From: Pseudanabaena biceps
GTDB taxonomy: Bacteria; Cyanobacteriota; Cyanobacteriia; Pseudanabaenales; Pseudanabaenaceae
Length of the DNA: 64,000 nt
Assembly: GCA_013361095.1 (NCBI GenBank)
Contig: JAATWA010000003.1
Span: 207,640-271,639 of the forward strand
Direction: 5' to 3'
The notes under the pieces: model-generated
Databases searched by the model: none
What the model saw: the letters and a program-made list of their open reading frames with translations, nothing else
Told to the model about the DNA's origin: nothing
Program-made: the position numbers and the translations under genes
Shown: positions 43,956 to 52,961 of the stretch, piece by piece
Position numbering within the stretch: position 1 is the stretch's first letter
How the letters are laid out: the number at the start of each line of letters is the position of its first letter

Positions 43956-44633
43956 ATGCGGACTAGAGCGATCGGTTACGTTAGGGTTGATGATTTTCCA
44001 CCTCTTCATGGGGTTGATGACTCTGCCCAGGCTGATGCGATTTGGGCTTACTCTCGTTCTCTAGATTTTGATTTAGTTGATATTTTCTTTGATTCTGGTG
44101 ACAGGGTTGGCAATATTTCTGATTGCATCGGACTTCAACAGTCTTTTGCAATGATTGATTCTGAACAAGCATCTGCTCTTGTGGTTTATAAGCTAGATTG
44201 TTTGTCTCCTAATGTTTTAGATGTTCTTCAGATCATTTCTAAACTTGTCGGTTACAAGGCTAGTCTCCACAGTATTGTTGAAGGCTTGAACACTCAAAGT
44301 GGGCTTGATCTGTTCTTTGTAAATATAGCTTCGGCTTTAAATCAACTAGAACGCAGTTGTGTTTCCAATCGCACGATTCACGCTATGGCTTCTAAGAAAA
44401 AACTGGGACACCATTGTGGTAGTCCTGCTTATGGCTATCAAATCGTTGATAAAAAATTGCGGCGCGATCCTGCTGAATCTCGTGTTATTGCTTTGATCTC
44501 TTCGATGAAGGCTGATGGAGCGACTTTGCAGATGATTGCTGATGAGCTTAATCTCCAAGGCTTTACGACTAAGCGTAATTCTAAGTGGCAACCTACTCAG
44601 GTTAGTCGGGTTCTTGCTAGTAAACGATACTAA
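43956..44633 (+). CDS. Serine recombinase-like protein lacking the catalytic serine
   Basis: From the ATG at 43956 the protein starts MRTRAIGYVRVDD; the resolvase motif YxRxS has Asp12 where the nucleophilic Ser belongs. The second motif, normally KLDRLxR, reads KLDCLSP, so both catalytic Arg are replaced (Cys82, Pro85). The fold is otherwise kept: QADAIWAYSRSLDFDLVDIF, ALNQLERSCVSNRT, and a recombinase-domain end with KKLGHHCGSPAYGY and a helix-turn-helix-like TLQMIADELNLQGF. It should bind DNA but not cut it. The frame is open and undamaged, so it is a diverged protein rather than a wreck. parA follows. Confidence 0.82.
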   Translation: MRTRAIGYVRVDDFPPLHGVDDSAQADAIWAYSRSLDFDLVDIFFDSGDRVGNISDCIGLQQSFAMIDSEQASALVVYKLDCLSPNVLDVLQIISKLVGYKASLHSIVEGLNTQSGLDLFFVNIASALNQLERSCVSNRTIHAMASKKKLGHHCGSPAYGYQIVDKKLRRDPAESRVIALISSMKADGATLQMIADELNLQGFTTKRNSKWQPTQVSRVLASKRY

Positions 44634-44813
44634 GATTTTAAGAAATCGAAAATTGGTTCAGGACGTTTAATATGAGTTTTTTTCATCTGATTTAGAAATG
44701 GCAATCACCTTTTGGAATTATCCATATATAGCCATGCTCGTGTTTAGTTTTATACCAAGCTAGTGTTAAATAGTTGACATACTTCTTTATAAAACCTGAG
44801 GTTAAAATTATTT

Positions 44814-45569
44814 GTGACTAAAACTATAGCTATTTTTAATCAAGCTGGTGGCGTGGGGAAAACTACGCTTACCCATAACTTAGGCTACCAAATAGCTAAA
44901 CGCGATCGCCGAGTTTTATTGGTAGATATGGACCCACAGTCGTCGCTCACTAAGTTTGTTGGGTTAGTCCCTTCTGAGTTAGCCAAGACAGTTGCTAATG
45001 CGATCATTGAAGAAGAAGCACTACCAATTCACAAAGATTTGCTAGGAATGGATTTTGTCCCAGCTAATCGTTTTTTAAGCGCTACGGAAATGCAATTAGT
45101 CAGCGCTTCTCTACGTGATTTTCGGCTCAAAGATGCTTTGGAGTTGGTGCAGGAGCAGTACGATTATATTCTGCTCGATTGTCCGCCAAGTTTGGGACTG
45201 CTAAGTTATATTTCATTAGTTGCCGCAACCCATGTTCTCGTTCCTGTAGAAACTCATCTCAAAGCGTTTGAGGGAACCGATGAGCTATTACAGACGCTTA
45301 CCTATGTAAAAAGCAAACCTAATAAACAATTACAAGTAATCGGTTTTGTCCCAACCCGCTACGATGGTCGCAACTCCGCAGACATTCGTACCCTTGAAGC
45401 AATGAATGAGCAACTCTCTGCATGGGGTAAAGTGTTTGAGGCGATTCCTCGTGCTACAGCATTCGTTGATGCTAGTGAAGAGAGATTGCCTCTAGCAGCT
45501 TTACAATCTAAGCATCCTGCTGTAAAGATTATGAACAAAATTATCGATTATATTGAGAACCTCGCATGA
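44814..45569 (+). CDS. parA: Plasmid partition ATPase ParA
   Basis: The 251-residue protein starts at GTG and carries the deviant Walker A NQAGGVGKTTLTHNLG, then VDMDPQSSLTKF and YDYILLDCPPSLGLLS. It lacks the N-terminal helix-turn-helix of the longest plasmid ParAs. ParA forms the ATP-driven gradient that moves ParB-bound plasmids. It overlaps parB by ATGA. The start follows a GAGG about 13 bases upstream. Confidence 0.95.
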   Translation: MTKTIAIFNQAGGVGKTTLTHNLGYQIAKRDRRVLLVDMDPQSSLTKFVGLVPSELAKTVANAIIEEEALPIHKDLLGMDFVPANRFLSATEMQLVSASLRDFRLKDALELVQEQYDYILLDCPPSLGLLSYISLVAATHVLVPVETHLKAFEGTDELLQTLTYVKSKPNKQLQVIGFVPTRYDGRNSADIRTLEAMNEQLSAWGKVFEAIPRATAFVDASEERLPLAALQSKHPAVKIMNKIIDYIENLA

Positions 45570-46627
45570 CCCGTAAAATAACAAAGCCTTTTAGCGGACG
45601 TATCACTGCTCCTAGCGCTCCTTGGCTTGCACCTGAAGTTGATGAATCTCCTGAGCCTAGCGATCACCCTAAGTCTGAGGTTGAAATTCAAATTACTGAT
45701 ATTCATCTACCACCGAAGCAACCTCGCCGCTATTTTGATGCAGAGGCATTGCAAACCTTAGCTACATCGATCGCGCAGCATGGAGTTTTACAACCTCTAC
45801 TAGTGCGTCCTCGTTCGGCGGGAGGATATGAACTGGTTGCGGGTGAACGTCGGTATCGAGCGGCTCAGTTATCAGGTTTAAAAGCTGTTCCTGTAATTGT
45901 GCGGGAGCTAGATAATAATGAGGCTTGGCAAATTGCGCTTGTCGAAAACCTCCAGAGAGAAGACCTCAATCCCATTGAAGAAACGGAGGGGATTCTCGAT
46001 CTTTTAGCTCTTGAGCTTGCGCGTCCCATAGATGAGATCCCTAATTTACTGCGTCTATTGTTTAATCAGAATAACCGTAGCAAGAAGGATTTTAGTGATT
46101 CCGACAATCTTGATGAGGTTGATAATAACGTTATTATCAATGGCAAGGACGATCTAGCCGAGACTGATAATAACGTTATTATCAGTGGTGAAGACAATAA
46201 TAACGAGCTTGGTAATGGAACCCTAATTCAGCAAATTGAACGAATTTTTGAACAATTAGGGCGGATGAGTTGGCAGTCGTTTGTGACGAATCGGTTGCCT
46301 TTGCTGAAGCTTTCGGAGATTGTGGTTCAGGCTTTACGTGAGGGGAAGATTGAATATACTAAAGCAAAGCTGATTGCTGGTGTTAAGGATGCAGCATTTC
46401 AAAAGCAGTTATTAGATGAGGCAATCGCTGATGGTCTATCTTTAAATGAAATCAAGAGCAGGATCAAGGAAAGCTCTCAAAAGTCTCTAGCTAGTGAACC
46501 AACGGATCTACGTTCTCGATTTGAGTCTACTTTCAAGGCGGCAAAGTCTTCGCCTGTTTGGAAAGATGCGAAAAAGCAAAAGAAGTTGGAGGCTTTGTTA
46601 AAGCAGTTGGAGGCTTTGATTGGCTAA
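45566..46627 (+). CDS. parB: Partition protein ParB with an internal insertion
   Basis: The 353-residue protein has the ParB/Spo0J nuclease-like CTPase core: IHLPPKQPRRYFDAEALQTL, GVLQPLLVRP, YELVAGERRYRAAQLSGLKA, then ENLQREDLNPIEETEG. After residue ~160 an Asn/Asp-rich insertion carries two NNVII repeats, encoded by two long palindromes at 46119-46186. The helix-turn-helix zone continues around RLPLLKLSEIVVQALR. ParB loads at parS and spreads; no other parS-like site was found near by. The frame continues undisturbed through the insertion. Confidence 0.92.
   Translation: MTRKITKPFSGRITAPSAPWLAPEVDESPEPSDHPKSEVEIQITDIHLPPKQPRRYFDAEALQTLATSIAQHGVLQPLLVRPRSAGGYELVAGERRYRAAQLSGLKAVPVIVRELDNNEAWQIALVENLQREDLNPIEETEGILDLLALELARPIDEIPNLLRLLFNQNNRSKKDFSDSDNLDEVDNNVIINGKDDLAETDNNVIISGEDNNNELGNGTLIQQIERIFEQLGRMSWQSFVTNRLPLLKLSEIVVQALREGKIEYTKAKLIAGVKDAAFQKQLLDEAIADGLSLNEIKSRIKESSQKSLASEPTDLRSRFESTFKAAKSSPVWKDAKKQKKLEALLKQLEALIG
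46119..46186. repeat. Two long perfect palindromes inside parB
   Basis: 46119-46140 is a 22-bp perfect palindrome and 46163-46186 a 24-bp perfect palindrome. Both have the core gataataacgttattatc, and their centres are 45 bp apart. They encode the duplicated NNVII segments. They could be parS, another protein-binding site, or a copy of a mobile palindromic element kept in frame. Confidence 0.85.
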
Positions 46628-46871
46628 TAGGAGGGATGGCGATCGCCATTTGTCATCATCAAGCGCGATCGCTAACAGAACCTCGTAGACAAAATAATAG
46701 CCTCAAACATCAAAAGTTGAGTAAGATGGAAAAGGTGATCTCTATCTCATCAGCAAGGCGACCATACCAAGTAACTACTTCAAAACACCCAAAATCAGCA
46801 AGATAGAGTTAGAATAGCACATGAAATTTTAGTGCGAAAAATTAGTAGTATTGAGACGAAATCACAATCTC

Positions 46872-47963
46872 ATGAAAAAATATTTTTGGGTCTTTCCATT
46901 ACTAATTGCAGGTTTTGTCCTAGCATTATGGATTACACCTTGGGTTGTTCAAATTACTAATAATTATGCGAATCTCCAAAATGGGAAAGAGAAATTTGAA
47001 GCATCACTAGAAATTGGTAAGGCAATCATCAGTGTGGTTGGAACATTAGCAACAATTGGAGGTGGAGTTGTTCTATTCCTAAATTTTAGGGTAGCCAATC
47101 AAAACCTTGAGATAGCGAACAAAAATTTCGAGCAAGCAAAAAGAAAAAATGATGTTGATGAAGAAAAGTCCAAAAAAGATATCAAAATAGCTGAATCACG
47201 GCTTATTACTGACCGTTTTAGTAAAGCTACAGAGCAGTTAGCCAGCACGAACCTGCATACTCGGCTAGGAGCTATTTATTCTCTAGAAGGAATCGCCAAA
47301 GATGATGAACAATATTATTGGATAGTCATTGAGATTCTGAGTGCTTTTATTCGTAGAGAAACAGGTGTTGATTTATTGCCATCTCAAGAAAAGAAAACCT
47401 CTAAAACTGCTGTAGATATTCAGGCAGCACTTACTGTTATTATTCGTCGAGAGACAAAATCGAAAATAGAACAAACCAAAGAAATTAATTTGTCTGGAGC
47501 CATTCTTAACGAAATAAATCTTAGTGAAGCCAGTCTTGAGAATATAAATTTTAGTGGAGCAAATCTTAACAACATAAATCTTAGTAGTGCAAGTCTCAAG
47601 AATATGGACTTTAGCCGAGCTATTTTAAATGTTGTTGATCTGAGTAAAGCTAAGCTGGTTAACGTTAAATTTATAGAAGCAGAGCTTTTTGAAACTGGTT
47701 TTCAAGGAGCAACAATTGATAACTCAAATTTTAATGCAGCGCATCTTACTACGGTAGATTTAGTGTCAACAAAAATCAATAAAACCACCTTCCAGCAAGT
47801 CATCTTAAAATCAATTATGCCTAATAAAGACACTTATTTTGATGTCTATGGTTTATCTCTAGAGCAGAAAAAAGATTTACAAAAACGCGGAGCCATGATT
47901 TGTGATTCTTATGAAAAAAGTTGGACTGATTACTTACACAAATTAACATTAGATAATATTTAA
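46872..47963 (+). CDS. Membrane-anchored pentapeptide-repeat protein
   Basis: Starting at ATG 46872, or a little upstream at 46851, the protein has two N-terminal transmembrane segments (YFWVFPLLIAGFVLALWITP, then AIISVVGTLATIGGGVVLFL). A coiled region and TDRFSKATEQLAS follow, then TRLGAIYSLEGIAKD, then pentapeptide repeats from about residue 210 (INLSGA, INLSEA, NFSGAN). This membrane-plus-pentapeptide design is common in cyanobacteria; its function is unknown. It is a single gene after parB and convergent with the next membrane protein. Confidence 0.82.
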   Translation: MKKYFWVFPLLIAGFVLALWITPWVVQITNNYANLQNGKEKFEASLEIGKAIISVVGTLATIGGGVVLFLNFRVANQNLEIANKNFEQAKRKNDVDEEKSKKDIKIAESRLITDRFSKATEQLASTNLHTRLGAIYSLEGIAKDDEQYYWIVIEILSAFIRRETGVDLLPSQEKKTSKTAVDIQAALTVIIRRETKSKIEQTKEINLSGAILNEINLSEASLENINFSGANLNNINLSSASLKNMDFSRAILNVVDLSKAKLVNVKFIEAELFETGFQGATIDNSNFNAAHLTTVDLVSTKINKTTFQQVILKSIMPNKDTYFDVYGLSLEQKKDLQKRGAMICDSYEKSWTDYLHKLTLDNI

Positions 47964-47985
47964 GATATTGGTTGAAATTGATTTT

Positions 47986-49098
47986 TTATTCCTTTTGAAT
48001 AGTAATACCCTGTGAACTCAATTTCGTAAATGCCTCATTATAGCTACGAGCAGTAATATTAAACTGCTTCCGAATTGCTGGAAGCCCGATCTCTTTAAGT
48101 TCTGATTCTGTAAATCGAACAGTTTGATCATCGCCTGAGTCATCAGATTCATCATTAACCAACTCATCATCTGTTTCAACATCTGGATTACTAGAAAACG
48201 AATCTAAACCTAGTTTCTGGTCAAATTCTGCAAATTCACTTTCATCAATAACAATAGCTACCTCTTCCCCAATTTGATTGAGACGCAGATCGAAACTGGC
48301 TAATTCTTTTGCCTCTTCTATCGCCTTCTTCTCTTCAGGAGAAAAATAAATTTGATCACCATGCTTGCGAATATTCTCTTCAGCTATGGTGTAACGCTGA
48401 TTAAACTCGGCTAAATCTTGAGCTTTCTGATGTCTAGCGTTATACAGAGCAACCATCTGATTATAACTATCAAAAGCCATTACCCCCTTCACAGCACGTT
48501 TACGAGTTGGAAAGGCTACAGTAAATTTCACTCGATCTGCAACCTTACGCTTACGCTGACGTGATTTTAATTTACCTCGGTTAGTCGTGTAAAACTCTGC
48601 ATAAGACTCAGTGCGATAAAGGATTTTATCTGTTCTCAATCCGATATTTATGCTATCTGGTCTATCAGTTACTCTGACAGTATAGGAGTTAAATGTAATG
48701 CGATCGCCAATTGCGTTTGCAGTATCAAAACTGAATGAATGAAAACTATGTGCAGCATTAGTTAGCCTAACCCGTTCATTTGTAACATTTGCCTTCGCCT
48801 TGCGGATACCTTCAGCAATATTGAACTTTTTTCTTTCCTCTTGCGCTTCACTCGAATCATCTGTTTTGCGCTGTAATATGTAAATGGATGTCCCCACACC
48901 GCCAACTGCTATACCCCCACCAAGGATCTTGAGCATACTTTGGGAAGTAGCTAACAAAGTAAATAGACCAATCCCAATTGCGACAACTGAACCAACTAAA
49001 TAATTTGTCTTTGTATTTGAAGGGACTGTTTTTGCAAGTTCAGCATTATATTTAGGTATGAGCTTGAAAGAAAGTTCAATTGTATTAATATCAACCAT
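47986..49098 (-). CDS. Unknown protein with two membrane segments, 370 aa
   Basis: Two adjacent transmembrane helices lie at about residues 33-72 (YLVGSVVAIGIGLFTLLATS, then LKILGGGIAVGGVGTSIYIL). A long basic and coiled soluble part and an acidic linker (VETDDELVNDESDDSGDDQ) follow, then a C-terminal segment (FTESELKEIGLPAIRKQFNI). I do not recognise the family. It ends 22 bases from the convergent pentapeptide gene. A pairing in one membrane system is possible but not shown. Confidence 0.65.
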   Translation of the reverse strand: MVDINTIELSFKLIPKYNAELAKTVPSNTKTNYLVGSVVAIGIGLFTLLATSQSMLKILGGGIAVGGVGTSIYILQRKTDDSSEAQEERKKFNIAEGIRKAKANVTNERVRLTNAAHSFHSFSFDTANAIGDRITFNSYTVRVTDRPDSINIGLRTDKILYRTESYAEFYTTNRGKLKSRQRKRKVADRVKFTVAFPTRKRAVKGVMAFDSYNQMVALYNARHQKAQDLAEFNQRYTIAEENIRKHGDQIYFSPEEKKAIEEAKELASFDLRLNQIGEEVAIVIDESEFAEFDQKLGLDSFSSNPDVETDDELVNDESDDSGDDQTVRFTESELKEIGLPAIRKQFNITARSYNEAFTKLSSQGITIQKE

Positions 49099-49175
49099 AT
49101 TTATTTGTTTATACCGCTACATCTGAATTTTACCAGTATTAGTCATCCCCATAGTCTGATTTAAAACATAGCAAC

Positions 49176-50249
49176 ATGAACAGAGCCGATCGCAACCCAC
49201 CACAGATTACTCCAAATATCCAAGAAATAGCGCAGACTCTGTTTATCCAAATTCGTCAGCTTATTGATGCAGCCAAACAACGCGCCGCCGTTGCCATCAA
49301 TTCTGAAATTACTCTGCTTTATTGGCAAGTTGGGGAACATATCCACACCGAAATACTGCAAGGTCAACGCGCCGAATATGGCAAACAAATCATTGCAACC
49401 CTATCTCAGAAACTTACCCAAACCTACGGCAAAGGCTGGAGCGAAAAACAACTTAGACATTGCCTTCATTTTGCAGAGACTTTCCCTGATCAACAAATTG
49501 TCTCTGCACTGCGGAGACAATTAAGCTGGACACACATCAAGACTCTCATGTACTTTGATGATCCGCTAAAACGCAACTTCTACATCGAAATCTGTTGCTT
49601 AGAGGGCTGGTCATCTCGCCAACTACAAGAACGCATCAACTCCATGCTATTCGAGCGCACCGCCATCTCCCGCAAACCCGAAGAAACTATTCGCTATGAT
49701 TTAGAACAATTACGCGAAAACAAGCAAATATCACCCGATTTACTGCTAAAAGATCCCTATATCCTCGACTTTTTAGATATAAGCGATCGCTACCTCGAAA
49801 AAGATCTTGAAGATGCCATCTTGCGAGACATCGAGAAATTTTTACTAGAACTTGGCGCAGGATTTACCTTTATCGCAAGACAAAAACGCATCCAAATCGA
49901 TAACGATGACTTTTATATTGACCTGCTGTTCTATAACCGCAAACTCAAACGCCTTGTCGCGATCGACCTCAAACTCGGCAACTTTCGCCACGAATACAAA
50001 AGCCAAATGGAACTTTATCTGCGTTGGCTTGCCAAATATGACCAAGAAAGCGATGAACAATCCCCATTGGGAATCATTTTATGTGCAGGTAAAAAACAAG
50101 AACAGATTGAACTACTCGAACTAGACAAAAGTGGTATCCATGTCGCCGAATACCTCACCGTATTACCTCCCAAAGAATTACTTCAAGCAAAACTACAACA
50201 AGCGATCGCCTCGGCTCGTCGTCGATTACCTTCGTTAGAACAGGATTGA
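49176..50249 (+). CDS. DUF1016/YhcG-type PD-(D/E)xK nuclease-like protein
   Basis: The 357-residue protein has the N-terminal DUF1016 helical domain (ITLLYWQVGEHIHTEILQGQ, RQLSWTHIKTLMYFDD) and the C-terminal nuclease-like part. The latter reads FTFIARQKRIQIDNDDFYID, LLFYNRKLKRLVAIDLKLGN and YKSQMELYLRWLAKYDQ, giving D and E/D-x-K residues of a PD-(D/E)xK fold. Such genes accompany mobile elements and type I restriction loci. It is a stand-alone gene upstream of hipBA and complete in length. Confidence 0.9.
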   Translation: MNRADRNPPQITPNIQEIAQTLFIQIRQLIDAAKQRAAVAINSEITLLYWQVGEHIHTEILQGQRAEYGKQIIATLSQKLTQTYGKGWSEKQLRHCLHFAETFPDQQIVSALRRQLSWTHIKTLMYFDDPLKRNFYIEICCLEGWSSRQLQERINSMLFERTAISRKPEETIRYDLEQLRENKQISPDLLLKDPYILDFLDISDRYLEKDLEDAILRDIEKFLLELGAGFTFIARQKRIQIDNDDFYIDLLFYNRKLKRLVAIDLKLGNFRHEYKSQMELYLRWLAKYDQESDEQSPLGIILCAGKKQEQIELLELDKSGIHVAEYLTVLPPKELLQAKLQQAIASARRRLPSLEQD

Positions 50250-50419
50250 TATATTTTTCTGCGATCGAGACAGGAGCAACAAGAGAGATCGCTATCAAAC
50301 TTCTATTTGGACTAGCCATCAAATAAGCCAAAGTTTGCGGCAAAGCAGACCAAACCGAAAGCATCGTTTTCTCTGACTCCAAAACAACAATCCACAGGCG
50401 ATCGCCAAGACTTAAATAT

Positions 50420-50493
50420 TATCCCGTATAAAGGATAAACTTGATTTTATAGCCTACAAGGGATAAACTAAATTTTACACCCTAAAAAGGATA
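50420..50493. promoter_or_regulatory. Three HipB operator-like sites upstream of hipB
   Basis: The first site, 50420-50437, reads TATCC-N8-GGATA, the consensus known for the E. coli HipB operator. Two degenerate sites at 50448-50465 and 50476-50493 keep the GGATA half. All three are exactly 28 bp apart, and the last ends 13 bases before the hipB ATG. This predicts autorepression by HipB/HipAB binding to aligned sites. Confidence 0.8.
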
Positions 50494-50506
50494 AAAGCAT
50501 CAGACT

Positions 50507-50758
50507 ATGCTAATCCACTCCTCCAAAGAACTAGCTGAATATCTACGCGATCGCCGCAAAAGACAAAAGTTAAGCCAAGCCGAAATAGGTGATCGGGTAG
50601 GCATCAAACAAGCCACCATCTCCGCCTTTGAAAATAACCCCGAAGGCACAAAATTAGAAACTCTATTTAAACTATTCTCCGCCCTAGATCTAGAAATACA
50701 GATTATTCCGAAAGAAGAAGCTCGTAAGCCTAGACAAGGATGGAAAGAAGAATGGTAA
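50507..50758 (+). CDS. hipB: HipB-type antitoxin and repressor
   Basis: The 83-residue protein has an XRE helix-turn-helix (LSQAEIGDRVGIKQATISAF) and a short C-terminal tail. HipB neutralises the HipA kinase and represses the operon through TATCC/GGATA operators, which are present just upstream. The 3' end overlaps hipA by 7-19 bp depending on the hipA start. It appears complete. Confidence 0.92.
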   Translation: MLIHSSKELAEYLRDRRKRQKLSQAEIGDRVGIKQATISAFENNPEGTKLETLFKLFSALDLEIQIIPKEEARKPRQGWKEEW

Positions 50759-52095
50759 GAACAAAGCGTGTTAATAGCCTCAATATCCTCATGAATGGCT
50801 ATCTAGTTGGCACTTGGCAAAACTTACCCAGTGGCGCGATGAACTTTCAGTATGCAGAAGAATGGCTAGAAACTGACGGAGCGCGTCCCATCTCTTTATC
50901 AATGCCCTTACGCAGACAGCCCCATGAAGGAGATCTTGTCTATAACTTTTTCGATAACTTGCTACCAGATAGTCGAGAAATTCGAGCAAGAATTCAAAAA
51001 CGCTTTAGCATTTCCACCTCACAGCCATTCGACCTATTAACAGCGATCGGAGCCGACTGCGTTGGAGCAATCCAAATTTGTCAGGAAGGCATTTCCCAAA
51101 CTATAGAGACAACCCAAGCACAGCCAATGTCAACGGATGAAGTTGCCAGATATTTGAAAGAATATAAAACAACCCCTATCGGAACAACCAAAAATAACAA
51201 CGATTTTCGCATATCGATCGCAGGCGCTCAAGAGAAAACTGCCTTACTTTGGCATCAAGGAAAATGGTGTCGTCCCATCGGCACTACGCCCACCAGTCAT
51301 ATCTTTAAGTTTCCCATTGGCATAATTCCTAATGACAATTTAGACATGAGTGATAGCTGTGAAAATGAATGGCTATGTCTCCAAATCGCCAAGGCATTTG
51401 GAGTACCCACAGCCGAAGCTCAAATTCAGCATTTCGATGATGTCAAAGTACTAGTTTTAGAGCGCTTCGATCGCCGATGGTCTCAAGATCAACGATGGTT
51501 GATAAGGATTCCTCAGGAGGATATGTGCCAAGCATTAGGAATGTCGCCAAACTTGAAATATCAAAATCAAGGCGGAGCAGGAATCAGTGAAATCATGAAA
51601 ATATTACTCGGTTCCGAAGATGCTAATGGCGATCGCGAGAAATTCTTTCGTAGTCAAATTCTATTTTGGCTATTAGCCGCCACAGATGGACATAGTAAGA
51701 ACTTCAGTATTTACATTAATCAAGGCGGCAGCTACAGATTAACGCCTCTATATGATGTAATTTCCGTGTATCCATTCATCAAAAACAAGTCTCTATCTAA
51801 ACGTAACGCCAAGATGTCCATGTCACTTAGAGGAGAGAAGGCAAATTATTACAATTGGGACTCGATTCAACCAAGACATTTCATCTCGACAGCCAAGGCA
51901 GTTAATTTTTCAGAAGCAAAGGCAAGTGCAGTCCTAGAGGAAATGCTAACAAAAGTTGATGATGTAGTAGATCAGGTCAATACAGTCCTACCAGAAGACT
52001 TTCCTACTCATGTCAGTCAGCCAATTTTGGAAGGGATGAAATCTTTAGCCAAGCGATCGCTAAACAATCGCGCACAATGGATATCCCTAACTTAA
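50752..52095 (+). CDS. hipA: HipA-type Ser/Thr kinase toxin
   Basis: From the ATG at 50752 (MVRTKRVNSLNILMNGYLVG) the protein has 447 residues, close to E. coli HipA. Family motifs are kept: ISLSMPLRRQPHEG, FDNLLPDSREIR, RISIAGAQEKTALLWH, the catalytic loop AATDGHSKNFSIY and the metal-binding Asp in TPLYDVISVYP. HipA phosphorylates glutamyl-tRNA synthetase in E. coli and causes persistence. The longer frame from 50740 adds four residues. The kinase looks active. Confidence 0.93.
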   Translation: MVRTKRVNSLNILMNGYLVGTWQNLPSGAMNFQYAEEWLETDGARPISLSMPLRRQPHEGDLVYNFFDNLLPDSREIRARIQKRFSISTSQPFDLLTAIGADCVGAIQICQEGISQTIETTQAQPMSTDEVARYLKEYKTTPIGTTKNNNDFRISIAGAQEKTALLWHQGKWCRPIGTTPTSHIFKFPIGIIPNDNLDMSDSCENEWLCLQIAKAFGVPTAEAQIQHFDDVKVLVLERFDRRWSQDQRWLIRIPQEDMCQALGMSPNLKYQNQGGAGISEIMKILLGSEDANGDREKFFRSQILFWLLAATDGHSKNFSIYINQGGSYRLTPLYDVISVYPFIKNKSLSKRNAKMSMSLRGEKANYYNWDSIQPRHFISTAKAVNFSEAKASAVLEEMLTKVDDVVDQVNTVLPEDFPTHVSQPILEGMKSLAKRSLNNRAQWISLT

Positions 52096-52454
52096 TTGAC
52101 GAAACTATTCGAGAGCCACCACAAACAAATCACCAAATCAGAGACAACAATTATCTGATGCCCCACCCACAAGTACTCGATGAATTCATCAGACCAAAAC
52201 ATGTAGTTGGACAGGGAAGATTTCTTTGATACTCCATTCAATCAGATCGTCTTTCATCACCAATTTTGATTGAGAATTAATATGTAAACTTTTTTCAAGA
52301 ATTTATATACTATTTATATAAAAGGCATTGATAGCTAAAGTAATACCTTCTATTGTTGCGTCATTAACTGTGTTATCGCTGATTTCCAAGATGCTCAATA
52401 CACTTACGGAAACTAATAACTATGTTTTTTAGACCCAATTAAGTTGCAAGTATT
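52096..52454. other. Gene-free region before the conjugation-like genes
   Basis: I see no gene here. The DNA becomes AT-rich after about 52260, with atttatatactatttatata near 52300, and probably holds the promoter for the three membrane and secretion genes that follow. Confidence 0.5.
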
Positions 52455-52946
52455 ATGACTTATTTGTTTTTATCTTTCTCCTTTATGGCTTGCCTGAAAG
52501 GGTTATTCTTTACTGCTTTCTTGTTGCTAATTGGTTTTTTGTTGGCTGAGCCAAAAACTTTGCTGAGTATCTATCAATTGATTCTTAAACATACTCGCAA
52601 CAATAAATTCTATGCCACTCTGATTCTTGGTACTGGCGTTGGATTTTTAGTGGGTATGCTGTTTATTTTTTCCGTTGAGCCTGCCCATGCTCAGTTCTTC
52701 CAAACTACTGAAACTTGGCTTTCTAGCAAGTTCAATATTGGCGGTGGTACTGGTGGTGGTAGTGCTGTATCGATTGTCTTTAACGTCTTAAGAGCAATTT
52801 TTGTAATTTATTTGGGTATTTCTTTGGTTAGGGTCATTCAAGCAGCGAGAAATGATGATGACTGGCAACAGTTAGCTCGTATTCCCTTGATCTTAGTCGT
52901 TACTGTTACTTTGGGCGATATCCTCGCTAAGCTCATTACTGGTTAA
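52455..52946 (+). CDS. VirB2/TrbC-like conjugative pilin candidate
   Basis: The 163-residue protein has hydrophobic segments near residues 1-30, 52-75, 110-125 and 140-160. A signal-like region ends EPAHAQFF near 77-84, followed by a Gly-rich loop (FNIGGGTGGGSAVSIVFNVL). After cleavage the mature part would be a small two-helix protein, as in VirB2/TrbC pilins. It is followed within 15 bases by a second small membrane protein and then a VirB4-like gene, the order of type IV secretion operons. No sequence motif is decisive. Confidence 0.6.
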   Translation: MTYLFLSFSFMACLKGLFFTAFLLLIGFLLAEPKTLLSIYQLILKHTRNNKFYATLILGTGVGFLVGMLFIFSVEPAHAQFFQTTETWLSSKFNIGGGTGGGSAVSIVFNVLRAIFVIYLGISLVRVIQAARNDDDWQQLARIPLILVVTVTLGDILAKLITG

Positions 52947-52961
52947 TAAGGTTGGTTGATC

